From: Tous-C4FEB sp044356555
GTDB lineage: Bacteria; Verrucomicrobiota; Verrucomicrobiia; Opitutales; Opitutaceae
Reading direction: 5' to 3'
NCBI GenBank assembly: GCA_044356555.1
Contig: JBIKWB010000003.1
Coordinates: forward strand, 1-64,000
Length of the DNA: 64,000 bases
The notes beneath the pieces were generated by a model. The model saw nothing but the letters and a program-made list of their open reading frames with translations. It was not told the origin of the DNA and did no database searches. This document shows, piece by piece, positions 35,854 to 45,021 of the stretch; position 1 is the stretch's first letter, and the number at the start of each line of letters is the position of its first letter. The position numbers and the translations under genes were made by a program.

Positions 35854-36462
35854 ATGCTATTGGAATCCAAGCCCTTCACCACGCCTCCCGCCCCTCTTCG
35901 CGGGGAAGCGTCTCCGGGCTCTCAACCGCGGCGGCGGCGGCGAATCGCCGGTTTCACCCTTCTTGAGGTCATGATCGTCATCGCGCTTTTCAGCATGCTA
36001 GCGCTCGGCGTGTTCTCTACGCTGATAAAGTCATACCAGATCATCGCCCTCGCTCGTTCCCGCGACCAAGCCCGCGCCGTGCTCCGTACTTACGCAGACC
36101 AGTTTATGCGCCTGCAGACCACCGAGAAAGTCGGGGCCTCGACCTACAACCGCTGGCTCTTTAATCCCACCGGCGGCGCGACCGGCCGCGGGCTGCTTTG
36201 GGGCGCGCTCAGCGACCGTAACACCAGCACTGACGCCCCCATCGTGTCGTCTATCGCCATCACTCTCGGTTCCGGTACCCAGACCACGCCCGCCACCCTC
36301 ACCCGCAACGTCAGCTACGTGAACCCCTCTACCGGCGTGCCCTCCGGCACGCAGCAAATCGACGCTGCCGGCTTTCTGCTCACCGGCACCTTTGCCATCA
36401 CTTACTCACAAGTGGGTAAACAATACGTCGAATCGCTTACCGTGGTCCGCGCCGTTCCCTAA
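35854..36462 (+). CDS. Type IV pilin-like protein (minor prepilin)
   Basis: This 202-residue protein has a long basic leader (…QPRRRRRIAG) followed by the processing site G33-F34 and the N-methylation motif FTLLEVMIVIALFSML with Glu at +5. A prepilin peptidase would cut after the Gly. The C-terminal domain (from about residue 75) is beta-rich and ends KQYVESLTVVRAVP. The length and low Cys content suggest a minor pilin or pseudopilin such as GspI/J or PilV/W. The next prepilin gene starts directly after its stop codon, so all three pilin-like genes form one unit. Confidence 0.85.
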   Translation: MLLESKPFTTPPAPLRGEASPGSQPRRRRRIAGFTLLEVMIVIALFSMLALGVFSTLIKSYQIIALARSRDQARAVLRTYADQFMRLQTTEKVGASTYNRWLFNPTGGATGRGLLWGALSDRNTSTDAPIVSSIAITLGSGTQTTPATLTRNVSYVNPSTGVPSGTQQIDAAGFLLTGTFAITYSQVGKQYVESLTVVRAVP

Positions 36463-38397
36463 ATGATTTCGCTGCCGTCAAGATTGCGTCGTCTTCCCCG
36501 CTCGCGAGTTCGTGGTTTCACCATGGTCGAACTCATGATCAGTTCCACTATCGGTTTGGCGTTGCTCGCCGCCATCGGGGCAATCGTGTTGATGAGCCTG
36601 CGGATAGTGCACAAGAATCAGCAGCTCGATGCCGCCACCACGGCTACCCGGCTGGTGCAGGAACACCTCAATCGCGAGATGTCGATCGCGATCAGCCAAC
36701 TCGAGCCGATCGAAATCCGCCCGTCCTTTTCCGGTGCGTCCGCCACCCCACCCGTCCGCTACAGCCAGATCGACTATCGGGTGCCGATCGGTTCGTTCGG
36801 CACCGTGGTCTCCAACACGGCCAAGAATCTGAGCGTCATTTCGGTCAATTTTCCGGCCTCGTTCGCCTCTCGCGTCGCCGATTATCCCAAAGTCGGCGAT
36901 TACTTTTTGATGGATACCCCGAATTTGCTTTCGGGAGTTCGCATCACGGCGATTTCCCCGGCCGACTCGTTGGGCGACCTCACGATCACTTTGGCGTCAA
37001 GCATCGAGGACGCTACCGCACCGCCCCCTCCCGGTGAAATCAAAGAAGACGCTAAGGCGCAAAAGCTTGTCCGCATCCAGCGCGAGCGTCGTTACCAGAC
37101 CGTAGCCCCGGCCGTCGCGGGCCTTCCGACCACCAGTCCGGTCACCGAGCTTCGGTGGTTTGAAAACACCATCAACCCCACCAACTACGTCGTCCTCACC
37201 GACAACCTTGCTTCGAACTCACGCTACCTTTTTGCCCAGATTCCCGAGGACACTCCCGAAGTCGTCGGGCCTCCGCTTGTGGCCCGAATCCCCGCCAAAG
37301 AACCGGCGGTAAGTTGGCAGTTTACTTACGCCGCTCCCTCTGCCGGGCCGTTCGCCGGGGGTAACCGCTCCGACTACTATCAAACCGGGTACGCCGAGGG
37401 CCTCATCATGCCCAAATCGGGCAATCCGCTGAGCGCCGCGTCCGTCCTCGGCGGCGGCTCGACGACCACCACGAGCACGAGCACGTCCACCTCCACCTCT
37501 ACCTCCACCAAGTCCACCACGTCGACCTCCACCTCGACCTCCACAAAGTCCACCACGTCGACCTCCACCTCCACAAAGTCCACCACGTCGACCTCCACCT
37601 CCACAAAGTCCACCACGTCGACCTCTACCTCCACCAAGTCCACCACGTCGACCTCTACCTCGACCTCCACCAAATCCACCACGTCGACCTCCACCTCCAC
37701 CAAGTCCACCACCTCCACCACCTCCACCAAGTCCACCACCTCCACCTCCACCAAGACAACGACCACCTCATCAACATCCACGTCGACCTCGACTAAGTCC
37801 TCCACCTCCACGTCCACCTCGACGAGCACCAAAACGACATCCACCTCGACGTCCACCTCAACGACCACCAAAACGACCACCACCTCGTCGACCTCGACCT
37901 CAACAACCTCCAAGACGAGCACCTCGACGACCTCTTCTAAGACGAGCACCTCGTCGACCTCCACCTCGACGAGTACCAAGACGACCACCTCGACGAGCAC
38001 CAAGACGACCACCACGTCGAGCACCAAGACGACCACCACGTCGACCACCTCGACCTCTACGTCGTCCAAGTCTTCAACGTCCACTTCGACGTCCACCTCG
38101 ACGAGCAGCAAGACGACCACCTCGACGAGCAGCAAGACGACCACCACGTCGTCCACTTCGACGAGCACCAAGTCCACCACCTCGTCTTCAACGTCTACTT
38201 CGACCAAGTCCACTACCTCCTCTTCGACGTCCACCTCGACCAAGTCCACTACCTCCTCCTCGACGTCCACCTCGACCAAGTCCACCACCTCCACCTCGAC
38301 GTCCACCTCGACCAAGTCCACTACCTCCTCCTCGACCTCCACCTCGACCAAGTCCACCACGTCGTCGACTACTTCGATTCCGTTCGACGGCGAGTGA
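36463..38397 (+). CDS. Pilin-like protein with a 306-residue Ser/Thr/Lys tail
   Basis: This 644-residue protein has a prepilin leader cut at G18-F19 (RSRVRG, FTMVELMISSTIGLALLAAI, Glu at +5). A globular pilin domain of about 310 residues follows. From residue 333 to 638 every residue is Ser, Thr or Lys, mostly (ST)n-KSTT units, before the tail IPFDGE. Known pilins are far shorter and lack such a tail. A Ser/Thr tract this long is a typical acceptor for O-glycans and would make an extended stalk; the glycosyltransferase genes that follow fit this, by inference. The tail DNA is a minisatellite, so its length may vary between strains. Confidence 0.85.
   Translation: MISLPSRLRRLPRSRVRGFTMVELMISSTIGLALLAAIGAIVLMSLRIVHKNQQLDAATTATRLVQEHLNREMSIAISQLEPIEIRPSFSGASATPPVRYSQIDYRVPIGSFGTVVSNTAKNLSVISVNFPASFASRVADYPKVGDYFLMDTPNLLSGVRITAISPADSLGDLTITLASSIEDATAPPPPGEIKEDAKAQKLVRIQRERRYQTVAPAVAGLPTTSPVTELRWFENTINPTNYVVLTDNLASNSRYLFAQIPEDTPEVVGPPLVARIPAKEPAVSWQFTYAAPSAGPFAGGNRSDYYQTGYAEGLIMPKSGNPLSAASVLGGGSTTTTSTSTSTSTSTSTKSTTSTSTSTSTKSTTSTSTSTKSTTSTSTSTKSTTSTSTSTKSTTSTSTSTSTKSTTSTSTSTKSTTSTTSTKSTTSTSTKTTTTSSTSTSTSTKSSTSTSTSTSTKTTSTSTSTSTTTKTTTTSSTSTSTTSKTSTSTTSSKTSTSSTSTSTSTKTTTSTSTKTTTTSSTKTTTTSTTSTSTSSKSSTSTSTSTSTSSKTTTSTSSKTTTTSSTSTSTKSTTSSSTSTSTKSTTSSSTSTSTKSTTSSSTSTSTKSTTSTSTSTSTKSTTSSSTSTSTKSTTSSTTSIPFDGE
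37459..38376 (+). repeat. Minisatellite encoding the Ser/Thr/Lys tail
   Basis: The tract is 918 bases and 306 codons. It is built from variants of AAGTCCACCACSTCSACCTCC. In the 3' part the unit is exactly 36 bp, starting with AAG at 38170, 38206, 38242, 38278, 38314 and 38350. The 5' part mixes 30- and 36-bp units. All unit lengths are multiples of three, so gains and losses keep the frame. Confidence 0.93.
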
Positions 38398-38418
38398 TCC
38401 CCGCCCCGCGTTTTCCTC

Positions 38419-40464
38419 ATGAAATCATCCCGTCAACGCGGCAGTTTGTTAATCATCTTGATGATCTTCCTCATCATTTTGACGACGACCGCCGTCACGG
38501 TGCTGGAGATGAGCCGCACCTCCTACCGCATATCGATGCAGAACAAGATTCAGACCACGGCTCGGGCGATCGCCGAGGCCGAGATGGAGTATCTGTATTT
38601 TCGCTTCAAATCCCAAGTCCTTGCCGGCACCGCCGCTCAGAGCGTGCCGGCAGCATTCGTGCCCACCACCGGCCTCAACCTCAGCGATGACAGCGCGACC
38701 CCCACGACCGCCTTCACCCCCTTTCTTCAGGCGTTTAGCAACGAAGGCTGGACCATCCGCCGCTCCTTGATCGTTGACCGCTATCTCCAGAACGAACGAC
38801 TCCCCGGCACCACCAAGGAAGGCAGCTTCACCTACCTCATCGCCCGCGTCTCGGCCATCCCTCCCGTTTCGAGTCCATTCTACTGGGCTGAGCCTCCTTC
38901 ACCCTCCAACCCGACCGGCACCGTTCGCACCTTCAGCATCGGCCGGCGCTTCACCAACTCCAGCGCGCCGATCTTTCAATACAGCATCTTTTTTCAGGGC
39001 GATCTCGAGTTCAACCCGGGCGGCGCGATCACCACCACCATCAGCGGCGACGTGGTGGCGAACGGCAGCATCTACATGGGTCCCCAGTCCGGCGGCACCA
39101 TTATGATCAACGGCAAGGTCCGGTACTTGAGCACCGGCTTTTTCAACACCAACGCCGTCGGTACCGTCACCTACTCCAATCCCAACGCCCCTACCCCGCC
39201 AATCACCCTCGTCGCGCCCACCTGGGCCACCTCGGAAGCCTCTCAACTCGAAACTCTCGAAGAGCCCGAGAACTTGCTCGGCGGCATCGACGTCACCGTC
39301 ACCGCCATCGCCCGCGGCAACGATCTGTTCGGCCCCGCCATCAACCGCGGCGATCCGACCGTCTGGACCGCCGCCGAACTCGCTACCGCCGAGAACAACG
39401 TCTACCGCTCGCTCATTGTCCCGCCGCCGAGTGCGGACAACGTCGGCAATAATACCGACCCCAACAAAGAGTTTCCCCTCGCCAGCACCGCCACCATCCC
39501 GTCCGACGACCCCGTGATCAGCGCCCAACGCGCCTACAACAAGTCCGCCCTGCAGATCTCGGTCGCCGACGATGCTTCCGGCACCATCATCTTCACCAAG
39601 GTCGACCTCCTCACCGGCACTCGCACCGACGTCACGAACCGCTTCATCGACGACATCACCAACTTCGGCACCAATGCCTCGCCGGTTTATTTCAAGGATG
39701 TCTGGGATTTTCGGGAGGGAAAGTTTGTCCGCGTCACCGAAATCGATATCGGTGACCTCAAGGACGAAATCGACTACCAGCGCAATCTGCCCCCCGCCAA
39801 TCCGCACAATGTCGATCTGAAGTTCAACGGCTTGCTCTACGTCAATCTCCTGCGCGCCTCTGCCGCGACCCCCGCCGCCATCCGTTTGAAGGACGCGACT
39901 GCCCTGCCTTACACCAGTGCCGTACCCGCCACGAGCGGTCTCGGCGGTTTCTCCGTCGCCACCAACGGGGGCATCTACGTCGTCGGCAACTATAACACCG
40001 CGACTCCCGTTGAAGGCGGACTGCCGGTTTTCCCCAAGCGCGACGGCACCGCCGGCTACGTGCCCGCGATGCTGATCGCCGACGCGATTACCCTGCTTTC
40101 AACCGATTGGAACGACGACAACGCCGCTCTGGGCATAGGCTCCCGGATCGCTGCCGCGGGCACCGTCTCCTTCAACGCTGGCATCCTCACCGGGAACATT
40201 CCCTCCACTATCACCGCTTCCAGCGGCGGCGCCCACAATCTCGTGCGCTACCTCGAAGATTGGAGAGGCAGGAACGTCAATTACTTCGGCTCGATCGGCC
40301 GGCTCTTTCGCTCCACCAAGTTTGTCGCTCCGTTCGGTGGCGTCGGCTCCGTTTATTGGAATCCCTCCCGCACCTTCAGCTTCGACCAAAACATCCTCAC
40401 CTACGCTCCGCCCGGCACGCCCCAGACCACGTCGTTCAGTCGCGGGAGCTTCTTCAACTGGTAA
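38419..40464 (+). CDS. PilX-like pilus assembly protein, 681 residues
   Basis: The N-terminus MKSSRQRGSLLIILMIFLIILTTTAVTVLEMSR is a pilin-like hydrophobic helix, preceded by RG as in the PilX/GspK group but without Glu at +5. The rest is a large beta-rich exported domain (for example GDVVANGSIYMGPQSGGTIMINGKV). GspK and PilX sit at the tip of pseudopili and lack Glu5, so a tip or initiating role is likely. It begins 21 bases after the Ser/Thr/Lys-tailed pilin and ends eight bases before the glycosyltransferase gene. Confidence 0.75.
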   Translation: MKSSRQRGSLLIILMIFLIILTTTAVTVLEMSRTSYRISMQNKIQTTARAIAEAEMEYLYFRFKSQVLAGTAAQSVPAAFVPTTGLNLSDDSATPTTAFTPFLQAFSNEGWTIRRSLIVDRYLQNERLPGTTKEGSFTYLIARVSAIPPVSSPFYWAEPPSPSNPTGTVRTFSIGRRFTNSSAPIFQYSIFFQGDLEFNPGGAITTTISGDVVANGSIYMGPQSGGTIMINGKVRYLSTGFFNTNAVGTVTYSNPNAPTPPITLVAPTWATSEASQLETLEEPENLLGGIDVTVTAIARGNDLFGPAINRGDPTVWTAAELATAENNVYRSLIVPPPSADNVGNNTDPNKEFPLASTATIPSDDPVISAQRAYNKSALQISVADDASGTIIFTKVDLLTGTRTDVTNRFIDDITNFGTNASPVYFKDVWDFREGKFVRVTEIDIGDLKDEIDYQRNLPPANPHNVDLKFNGLLYVNLLRASAATPAAIRLKDATALPYTSAVPATSGLGGFSVATNGGIYVVGNYNTATPVEGGLPVFPKRDGTAGYVPAMLIADAITLLSTDWNDDNAALGIGSRIAAAGTVSFNAGILTGNIPSTITASSGGAHNLVRYLEDWRGRNVNYFGSIGRLFRSTKFVAPFGGVGSVYWNPSRTFSFDQNILTYAPPGTPQTTSFSRGSFFNW

Positions 40465-40472
40465 CTCTGCAC

Positions 40473-41438
40473 ATGATCTCACACCGAGACCCGCTCCCGG
40501 TGCGGTCGTCTACGCTCCGCCCGTTTCCCCACCCGTCCGTCCTCGCCGCCGCCCGGCGTAGCGCCGCCCCCTTCGAGCCCGGCACCGGTCCGCCCTTTTC
40601 CGCCTCCGACGAGACCGAGATCCTCAGTTTCGGCCAAGGCGACCACAGCTTCGTCACCCTCCGCGCCCGGCGCATGATCCGACAGGGCAAGATCTCCATC
40701 GGTCAACTCGCCGAGCCCGAGGCCGGCCCGGATGCCGCCGTCACCGCCGTCATCCCCGCCCGCAACGAAGCCGCCACCATCGCCGCCGTCGTCCGCGAAT
40801 GCCTCAACTACGCCGGTCACGTCATCGTCGTCGAGGGCGGCTCCTCCGATGCCACCGCCGCGATCGCCCAAGCCGCCGGGGCCCGCGTCGTCCGCGACCC
40901 CGGCCTCGGTAAAGGCGCCGCGCTCCGGCTCGCCATCGCCCACGTCGAAACTCCGCTTTGTGTTTTCGTCGATGCCGACGGTTCCCACGATCCGATCGAT
41001 ATTCCCCTGCTCATCGCCCCGATCCACGCCGACCTCGCCGACCACGTCACCGGCTCCCGCCTCCTCGGCGGCTCCGATGAACTCCACGGCGGCGGCGACG
41101 AATTTCTCCGCCTCGCCGGCTCCGCGTTTATCACCTACCTCATCAACCGCCGCTACGGCACCCGCCTGTCCGATTCCCAAAACGGTTTCCGCGCCATGCG
41201 CACCGCCGATTTTCGCCGCCTCGATCTCACCGCCCGTCACACGACCATCGAGATGGAAATGATCATGGCTGCCCTCGCCGCCGGTCTGCGCATCGCCGAG
41301 GTCCCCACCCACGAACGTCCCCGCGCCGCCGGCTTCTCCAAAATCTCCCTCGCCCGGCCCGGCACCTGGTTTTCCTACGGCTGGTGTCTCATCCGCGGTC
41401 TCTGCCGCCGCCGCACATCCCGCCACGTCGCCGCATGA
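40473..41438 (+). CDS. Glycosyltransferase family 2, polyprenyl-phosphate type
   Basis: This 321-residue cytosolic enzyme resembles dolichyl/polyprenyl-phosphate sugar synthases. The nucleotide-sugar site is AAVTAVIPARNEAATIAAVV, with the metal-binding DxD in VFVDADGSHDP, and NGFRAMRTADFRRLDL, TIEMEMIMAALAAGLRIAEVPTHER further on. The ATG at 40473 lies eight bases after the PilX-like stop. An N-terminal stretch of about 70 residues precedes the GT2 fold and has no assigned role. The stop overlaps the next gene (ATGA). It would charge a lipid carrier with a sugar for the GT-C enzyme encoded two genes on, which is inference. Confidence 0.85.
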   Translation: MISHRDPLPVRSSTLRPFPHPSVLAAARRSAAPFEPGTGPPFSASDETEILSFGQGDHSFVTLRARRMIRQGKISIGQLAEPEAGPDAAVTAVIPARNEAATIAAVVRECLNYAGHVIVVEGGSSDATAAIAQAAGARVVRDPGLGKGAALRLAIAHVETPLCVFVDADGSHDPIDIPLLIAPIHADLADHVTGSRLLGGSDELHGGGDEFLRLAGSAFITYLINRRYGTRLSDSQNGFRAMRTADFRRLDLTARHTTIEMEMIMAALAAGLRIAEVPTHERPRAAGFSKISLARPGTWFSYGWCLIRGLCRRRTSRHVAA

Positions 41439-43201
41439 GTCTCTTGTCCTACCAAGCCGTTATTGGCATTTGGGACGGCCATGATGCCGGCGGCGCCCTC
41501 GTGATCGACGGTCGCGTGGTTCTCGCCCTCAACGAGGAACGCCTTTCCGGCCGCAAGCTCGATGTCGGTCTGCCCGTCCGCGCCCTCGCCGCCCTGCGCG
41601 CCGCCGCCGGTGCCCGCCGCATTGCCTACGCGCCCACCACCTCCGATCCCGCGAAAACCCTCACCCGCGTTTTCCCGGCGATGAAGGAAAACTACTACAA
41701 GCTCCGCCGCCGCCTCACCCCGCCCGGCCCGCTCCACGGGCTGAAGCAACGGGCCAAATACGCCCTCACCCAACTCCCGACCAACGGTTTTTTCCGCGCC
41801 TGGGCCCGGCGCTCGTTCTCCTCCGCGCTCGCCGTCCCGGCCTCCGATATTTTCCTCGTCGATCACCACGCCGCCCATGCGGCCTCCGCCGCCTATTGGC
41901 CAAAGTGGTCGGGCGACGCTACCATTGTCACCCTCGATGGCATCGGCGACGGCGAGTCCGGCTCGGTCTGGTCTTGGTCTGAAAAAAATTCCGCGCTCAC
42001 CCCACTGCTCTCAATTCCCGGCAGCGCCTCCCTCGGCCTCTTCTTCGAACACGTCACCAACGAGCTCCAGATGCGCCCCCTCGAGGACGAGGGCAAGGTC
42101 ATGGCCCTCGCCACCTACGCCGCCGAGACCCCCGTCGCGGCCAACGTCTTTCTTCGCTGGTTCTCGCTGACCACCGACGCCCGCGGTCTGCCCGTCCTGC
42201 GTTGTTCGATCCCGCCCACGCAGATGGCCCGCGCGGTCGCCCGCATCGTCTGGTGCACCCCGCGCGAACAGGTCAGCCGCATGGCGCAGCAAACTCTCGA
42301 GCAACTCGTCCCGCGCTTCTTTCAATTGCTCGCCGCCGCCACCGGTTGCGGGAATTTCGGCTACGCCGGCGGCGTCGCTTCCAACATCAAGGTCAACCGC
42401 CTCATCCGCACCACCCCCGGCGTCGAGCGGCTCGAAGTTTGCCCCGCCATGGGCGACGGCGGTCTCGCGCTCGGCGCCGCACTCGCCACCTGGCACCGCG
42501 TCACCGGCCGCCGCCCCGAGCCGTTCGCCGATTTCCGCCTCGGCACCGACCACGGTGACCTCGGCATCGACGCCGAAAAAATTGCCCGCGATGCCGGCGC
42601 GCAACTCCTCCGTCCCGCCGATATCGCCGTCGCCGCCGCCGAACGCATCGCCGCCGGCGAAATCGTCATGTGGGCCCAAGGCCGCATGGAGCTCGGCGCC
42701 CGTGCCCTCGGCGCCCGCAGCATCATCGCCCGCGCCGACAGCGTCGCCGCCCGCGACGACCTCAATCTCCGCCTCAAACGCCGCGTCTGGTATCAACCGT
42801 TCTGCCCGTCGATTTTGCTCTCCGAGGCACCGTCCTTGCTGGCCGACTACCGGGGCGACCGCGATGTGAACCGCCACATGACGATGGGCTTTCTCACCAC
42901 GCCGCGCGGCCGCGCCGCCCTCGCCGGCGCCGTCGGCCCCGATGGTTCTTGTCGCCCACAGATGGTCGCCGCCGATCCGGCCGAGCCGTGGTATCGCCTT
43001 TTGGAAAACGTCCGCGCCCTCACCGGCACCGGCGCCGTGATCAACACCAGTCTCAACATGCACGGCAAACCGATGTCCGACGCGGCCGCCGGCGTCGTCG
43101 AAGCGTGGCTGGAGAGCGGAGTCGAGCACCTTGCCCTCGGCTCCGCGTTGTTGACCAAGTCCCGCGGGAGCTCAGCCGCCCCGGGCCGCTCCGCTCCATG
43201 A
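41435..43201 (+). CDS. Carbamoyltransferase, NodU/CmcH/TobZ family
   Basis: This 588-residue enzyme would transfer a carbamoyl group from carbamoyl phosphate to a hydroxyl, through carbamoyl-adenylate. The Kae1-like N-terminal domain shows GIWDGHDAGGALVIDG, ALNEERLSGRK, VDHHAAHAASAAYW and TIVTLDGIGDGESGSVW. The C-terminal domain shows RMELGARALGARSIIA and INTSLNMHGKPMSDAAAGVVEAWLES, both family hallmarks. Related enzymes decorate nodulation factors and antibiotics. Its neighbours are glycosyltransferases, so the likely acceptor is a sugar of a lipid- or protein-linked glycan. Both ends overlap neighbours by ATGA. Confidence 0.9.
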   Translation: MSLLSYQAVIGIWDGHDAGGALVIDGRVVLALNEERLSGRKLDVGLPVRALAALRAAAGARRIAYAPTTSDPAKTLTRVFPAMKENYYKLRRRLTPPGPLHGLKQRAKYALTQLPTNGFFRAWARRSFSSALAVPASDIFLVDHHAAHAASAAYWPKWSGDATIVTLDGIGDGESGSVWSWSEKNSALTPLLSIPGSASLGLFFEHVTNELQMRPLEDEGKVMALATYAAETPVAANVFLRWFSLTTDARGLPVLRCSIPPTQMARAVARIVWCTPREQVSRMAQQTLEQLVPRFFQLLAAATGCGNFGYAGGVASNIKVNRLIRTTPGVERLEVCPAMGDGGLALGAALATWHRVTGRRPEPFADFRLGTDHGDLGIDAEKIARDAGAQLLRPADIAVAAAERIAAGEIVMWAQGRMELGARALGARSIIARADSVAARDDLNLRLKRRVWYQPFCPSILLSEAPSLLADYRGDRDVNRHMTMGFLTTPRGRAALAGAVGPDGSCRPQMVAADPAEPWYRLLENVRALTGTGAVINTSLNMHGKPMSDAAAGVVEAWLESGVEHLALGSALLTKSRGSSAAPGRSAP

Positions 43202-45021
43202 CGCCCCGCACCCAGCGCATTGTTTTTTGCACGCTCGGTTGTCTCGCCGCCGTCGCGACGGCGTGGTGGGCCTTCCGGGTTTCCCGCCTCACCATCGACG
43301 AGCAGCGCGCGCTCGTGCCCGTGTCCACGATGTGGGGAATGCACGCTTGCATCGTCGCCATCGTCGCGGGCCTCGGCGGCATCGCCGTGCCGCTTTACCG
43401 CCATCTCGGCCGGCGCCGTTGCTTCACCGCGCTCGGCCTCGTCGTCCTCGGCTATTTCGCCTGCGACATCGCCCCGCGCACCACGCGCATTTTTTACGAC
43501 GAACATCTTTACGCGCAGATCGGCCAAAACATCGCCCACACCGGCCGCGCCGAGGGCGCCAACTACGGCCGCGCCGAATACGGCCAGTATTTCAACTACG
43601 CCCCGTGGACCAACAAACAGCCCAACGGTCTGCCCTATCTGCTCTCGTGGATTTACCGCACCGTCGGCGTGTCCGATGCCTCCGCCGGGTTTCTCAATCC
43701 CGCGCTCGTGGGTGCGACCGCCGCCGCGCTCTACCTTGGTCTTTCGCTGGTCCCTTGGACGTTGCCCGCGGGCGCCGCTTTGGCCGCCGCGTTATTGTTT
43801 ATCCTCACGCCGCTCGTGCCGTGGTGGGGCAACACGGTCGCCGTCGAGCCCAGCGCCGCCGCGACCGTTGCTTTCGCCTTTCTGGCCGCGTGCGCCCACA
43901 CCCGGCTGCGCGATCTCTCCACCGTCCAGGGCCTGCCCGCGAGCGGTCTGCTCCTCGCCGGCGCCACCGCGTTCGCCGTTTATTTTCGCCCGGAGTCGCT
44001 GCTGGTGTTCCCGCTGGTCGCGGCCGTGCTCTGGTCCAGCGAAGATCGTTTCGTCGAGGATCTCTCCGCGTGGGGCGCGGGCGCCTTCAGCCTCGCGCTC
44101 GCCTTGCCCAATGTGATGCACACGTGGTCCATGCGCACCGAGGACTGGGGCGCCACCGACGGCCGCCGTTTTGCCACCGAGTTCATTCCGAAAAACTTCG
44201 AGAGCAACGCCGGCTACTTCGTCAACTCCGAGTGGTTTCCTCTGACCGGCACCGCTCTCGCGCTCGTCGCCATCGGCTGGTTGCTCGTGAAGAACCGGTC
44301 CGCCCTGCTCACCCTCGGGCTTTGGTTCGGTCTCTCGTGGGGCATCTTCGTGATCTTTTACGCCGGCGGTTATCACTACGGTGCAAGTTCCCGTTACGCC
44401 GTCGTCTCGTGCGCTCCGGTCGCGGCCTTTATGGGCATCGGCGCCGCCGCGCTCTTTGGCCTCTTTCGCCGGCGCATCGTGATTCTCACCGGCCTCATCA
44501 CCTGCGCCGTCATCAACTGGACCGCCGCGGCCCATTTCGTGCCGACGCTCAGTCGCGAGGCCGCCGAAGCCTTGGCCGACGTAGATTTCGCCGCCCGCGA
44601 GGCGCCGAAATTACCCGACGGTTCACTCGTGATCTCGCCCGATCCCTGCCTCTGGCTCCTCCAGCATAAAAATTCGACCCAATTCTTCACCATCGACTCG
44701 ATGGTCCGCGGCAATCTCCGCGAACTCGTCAATCAGTTCCCCGGCGGCATCTACCTGCACTGGAGTTTTTGGCACACCGCCGAGCCCGCCATGGCCCACC
44801 AAGCCGCTCAACTGCTGGCCGAGACCGATGCCAAGGTCATCAACCGCATGCAGAGCGAGGCGTTCAAGATCGCGCTCTACCGCGTCGATACCCCCGAGGC
44901 GATCGCCCGCTTCGGCGGCCCCGTCCCGACGTCACCGCTAAAGGATTCCGATCTCGATACGCTCATCGCCCGCTTCCGCGCCCAAGTGCCTCCATTGCCC
45001 GCTCCCGCTCCTTCTCCATGA
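43198..45021 (+). CDS. GT-C family membrane glycosyltransferase (GT39/83-like)
   Basis: This 607-residue protein has roughly ten or more membrane helices and a soluble C-terminal domain. The first periplasmic loop carries the acidic pair in RIFYDEHLYAQIGQ (about residue 101), the catalytic signature of GT39 protein O-mannosyltransferases and the related GT83 ArnT-type enzymes. These use polyprenyl-phosphate sugars and act on proteins or lipid A. Other features are YAPWTNKQPNGLPYLLSWIY and an Arg in YFRPESLLVFP. The gene overlaps both neighbours by ATGA, tying it to the GT2 and carbamoyltransferase. The acceptor is unknown; a surface protein such as the pilin tail is my suggestion. Confidence 0.8.
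   Translation: MTPRTQRIVFCTLGCLAAVATAWWAFRVSRLTIDEQRALVPVSTMWGMHACIVAIVAGLGGIAVPLYRHLGRRRCFTALGLVVLGYFACDIAPRTTRIFYDEHLYAQIGQNIAHTGRAEGANYGRAEYGQYFNYAPWTNKQPNGLPYLLSWIYRTVGVSDASAGFLNPALVGATAAALYLGLSLVPWTLPAGAALAAALLFILTPLVPWWGNTVAVEPSAAATVAFAFLAACAHTRLRDLSTVQGLPASGLLLAGATAFAVYFRPESLLVFPLVAAVLWSSEDRFVEDLSAWGAGAFSLALALPNVMHTWSMRTEDWGATDGRRFATEFIPKNFESNAGYFVNSEWFPLTGTALALVAIGWLLVKNRSALLTLGLWFGLSWGIFVIFYAGGYHYGASSRYAVVSCAPVAAFMGIGAAALFGLFRRRIVILTGLITCAVINWTAAAHFVPTLSREAAEALADVDFAAREAPKLPDGSLVISPDPCLWLLQHKNSTQFFTIDSMVRGNLRELVNQFPGGIYLHWSFWHTAEPAMAHQAAQLLAETDAKVINRMQSEAFKIALYRVDTPEAIARFGGPVPTSPLKDSDLDTLIARFRAQVPPLPAPAPSP

Noticed and set aside
37380..38420. Long minus-strand frame (346 codons) rich in Val, Glu and Asp, opposite the Ser/Thr/Lys tail
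   Set aside because: Repeat shadow. It exists only because the repeat codons read open in the other direction; the composition is not protein-like and the plus-strand prepilin is well supported.
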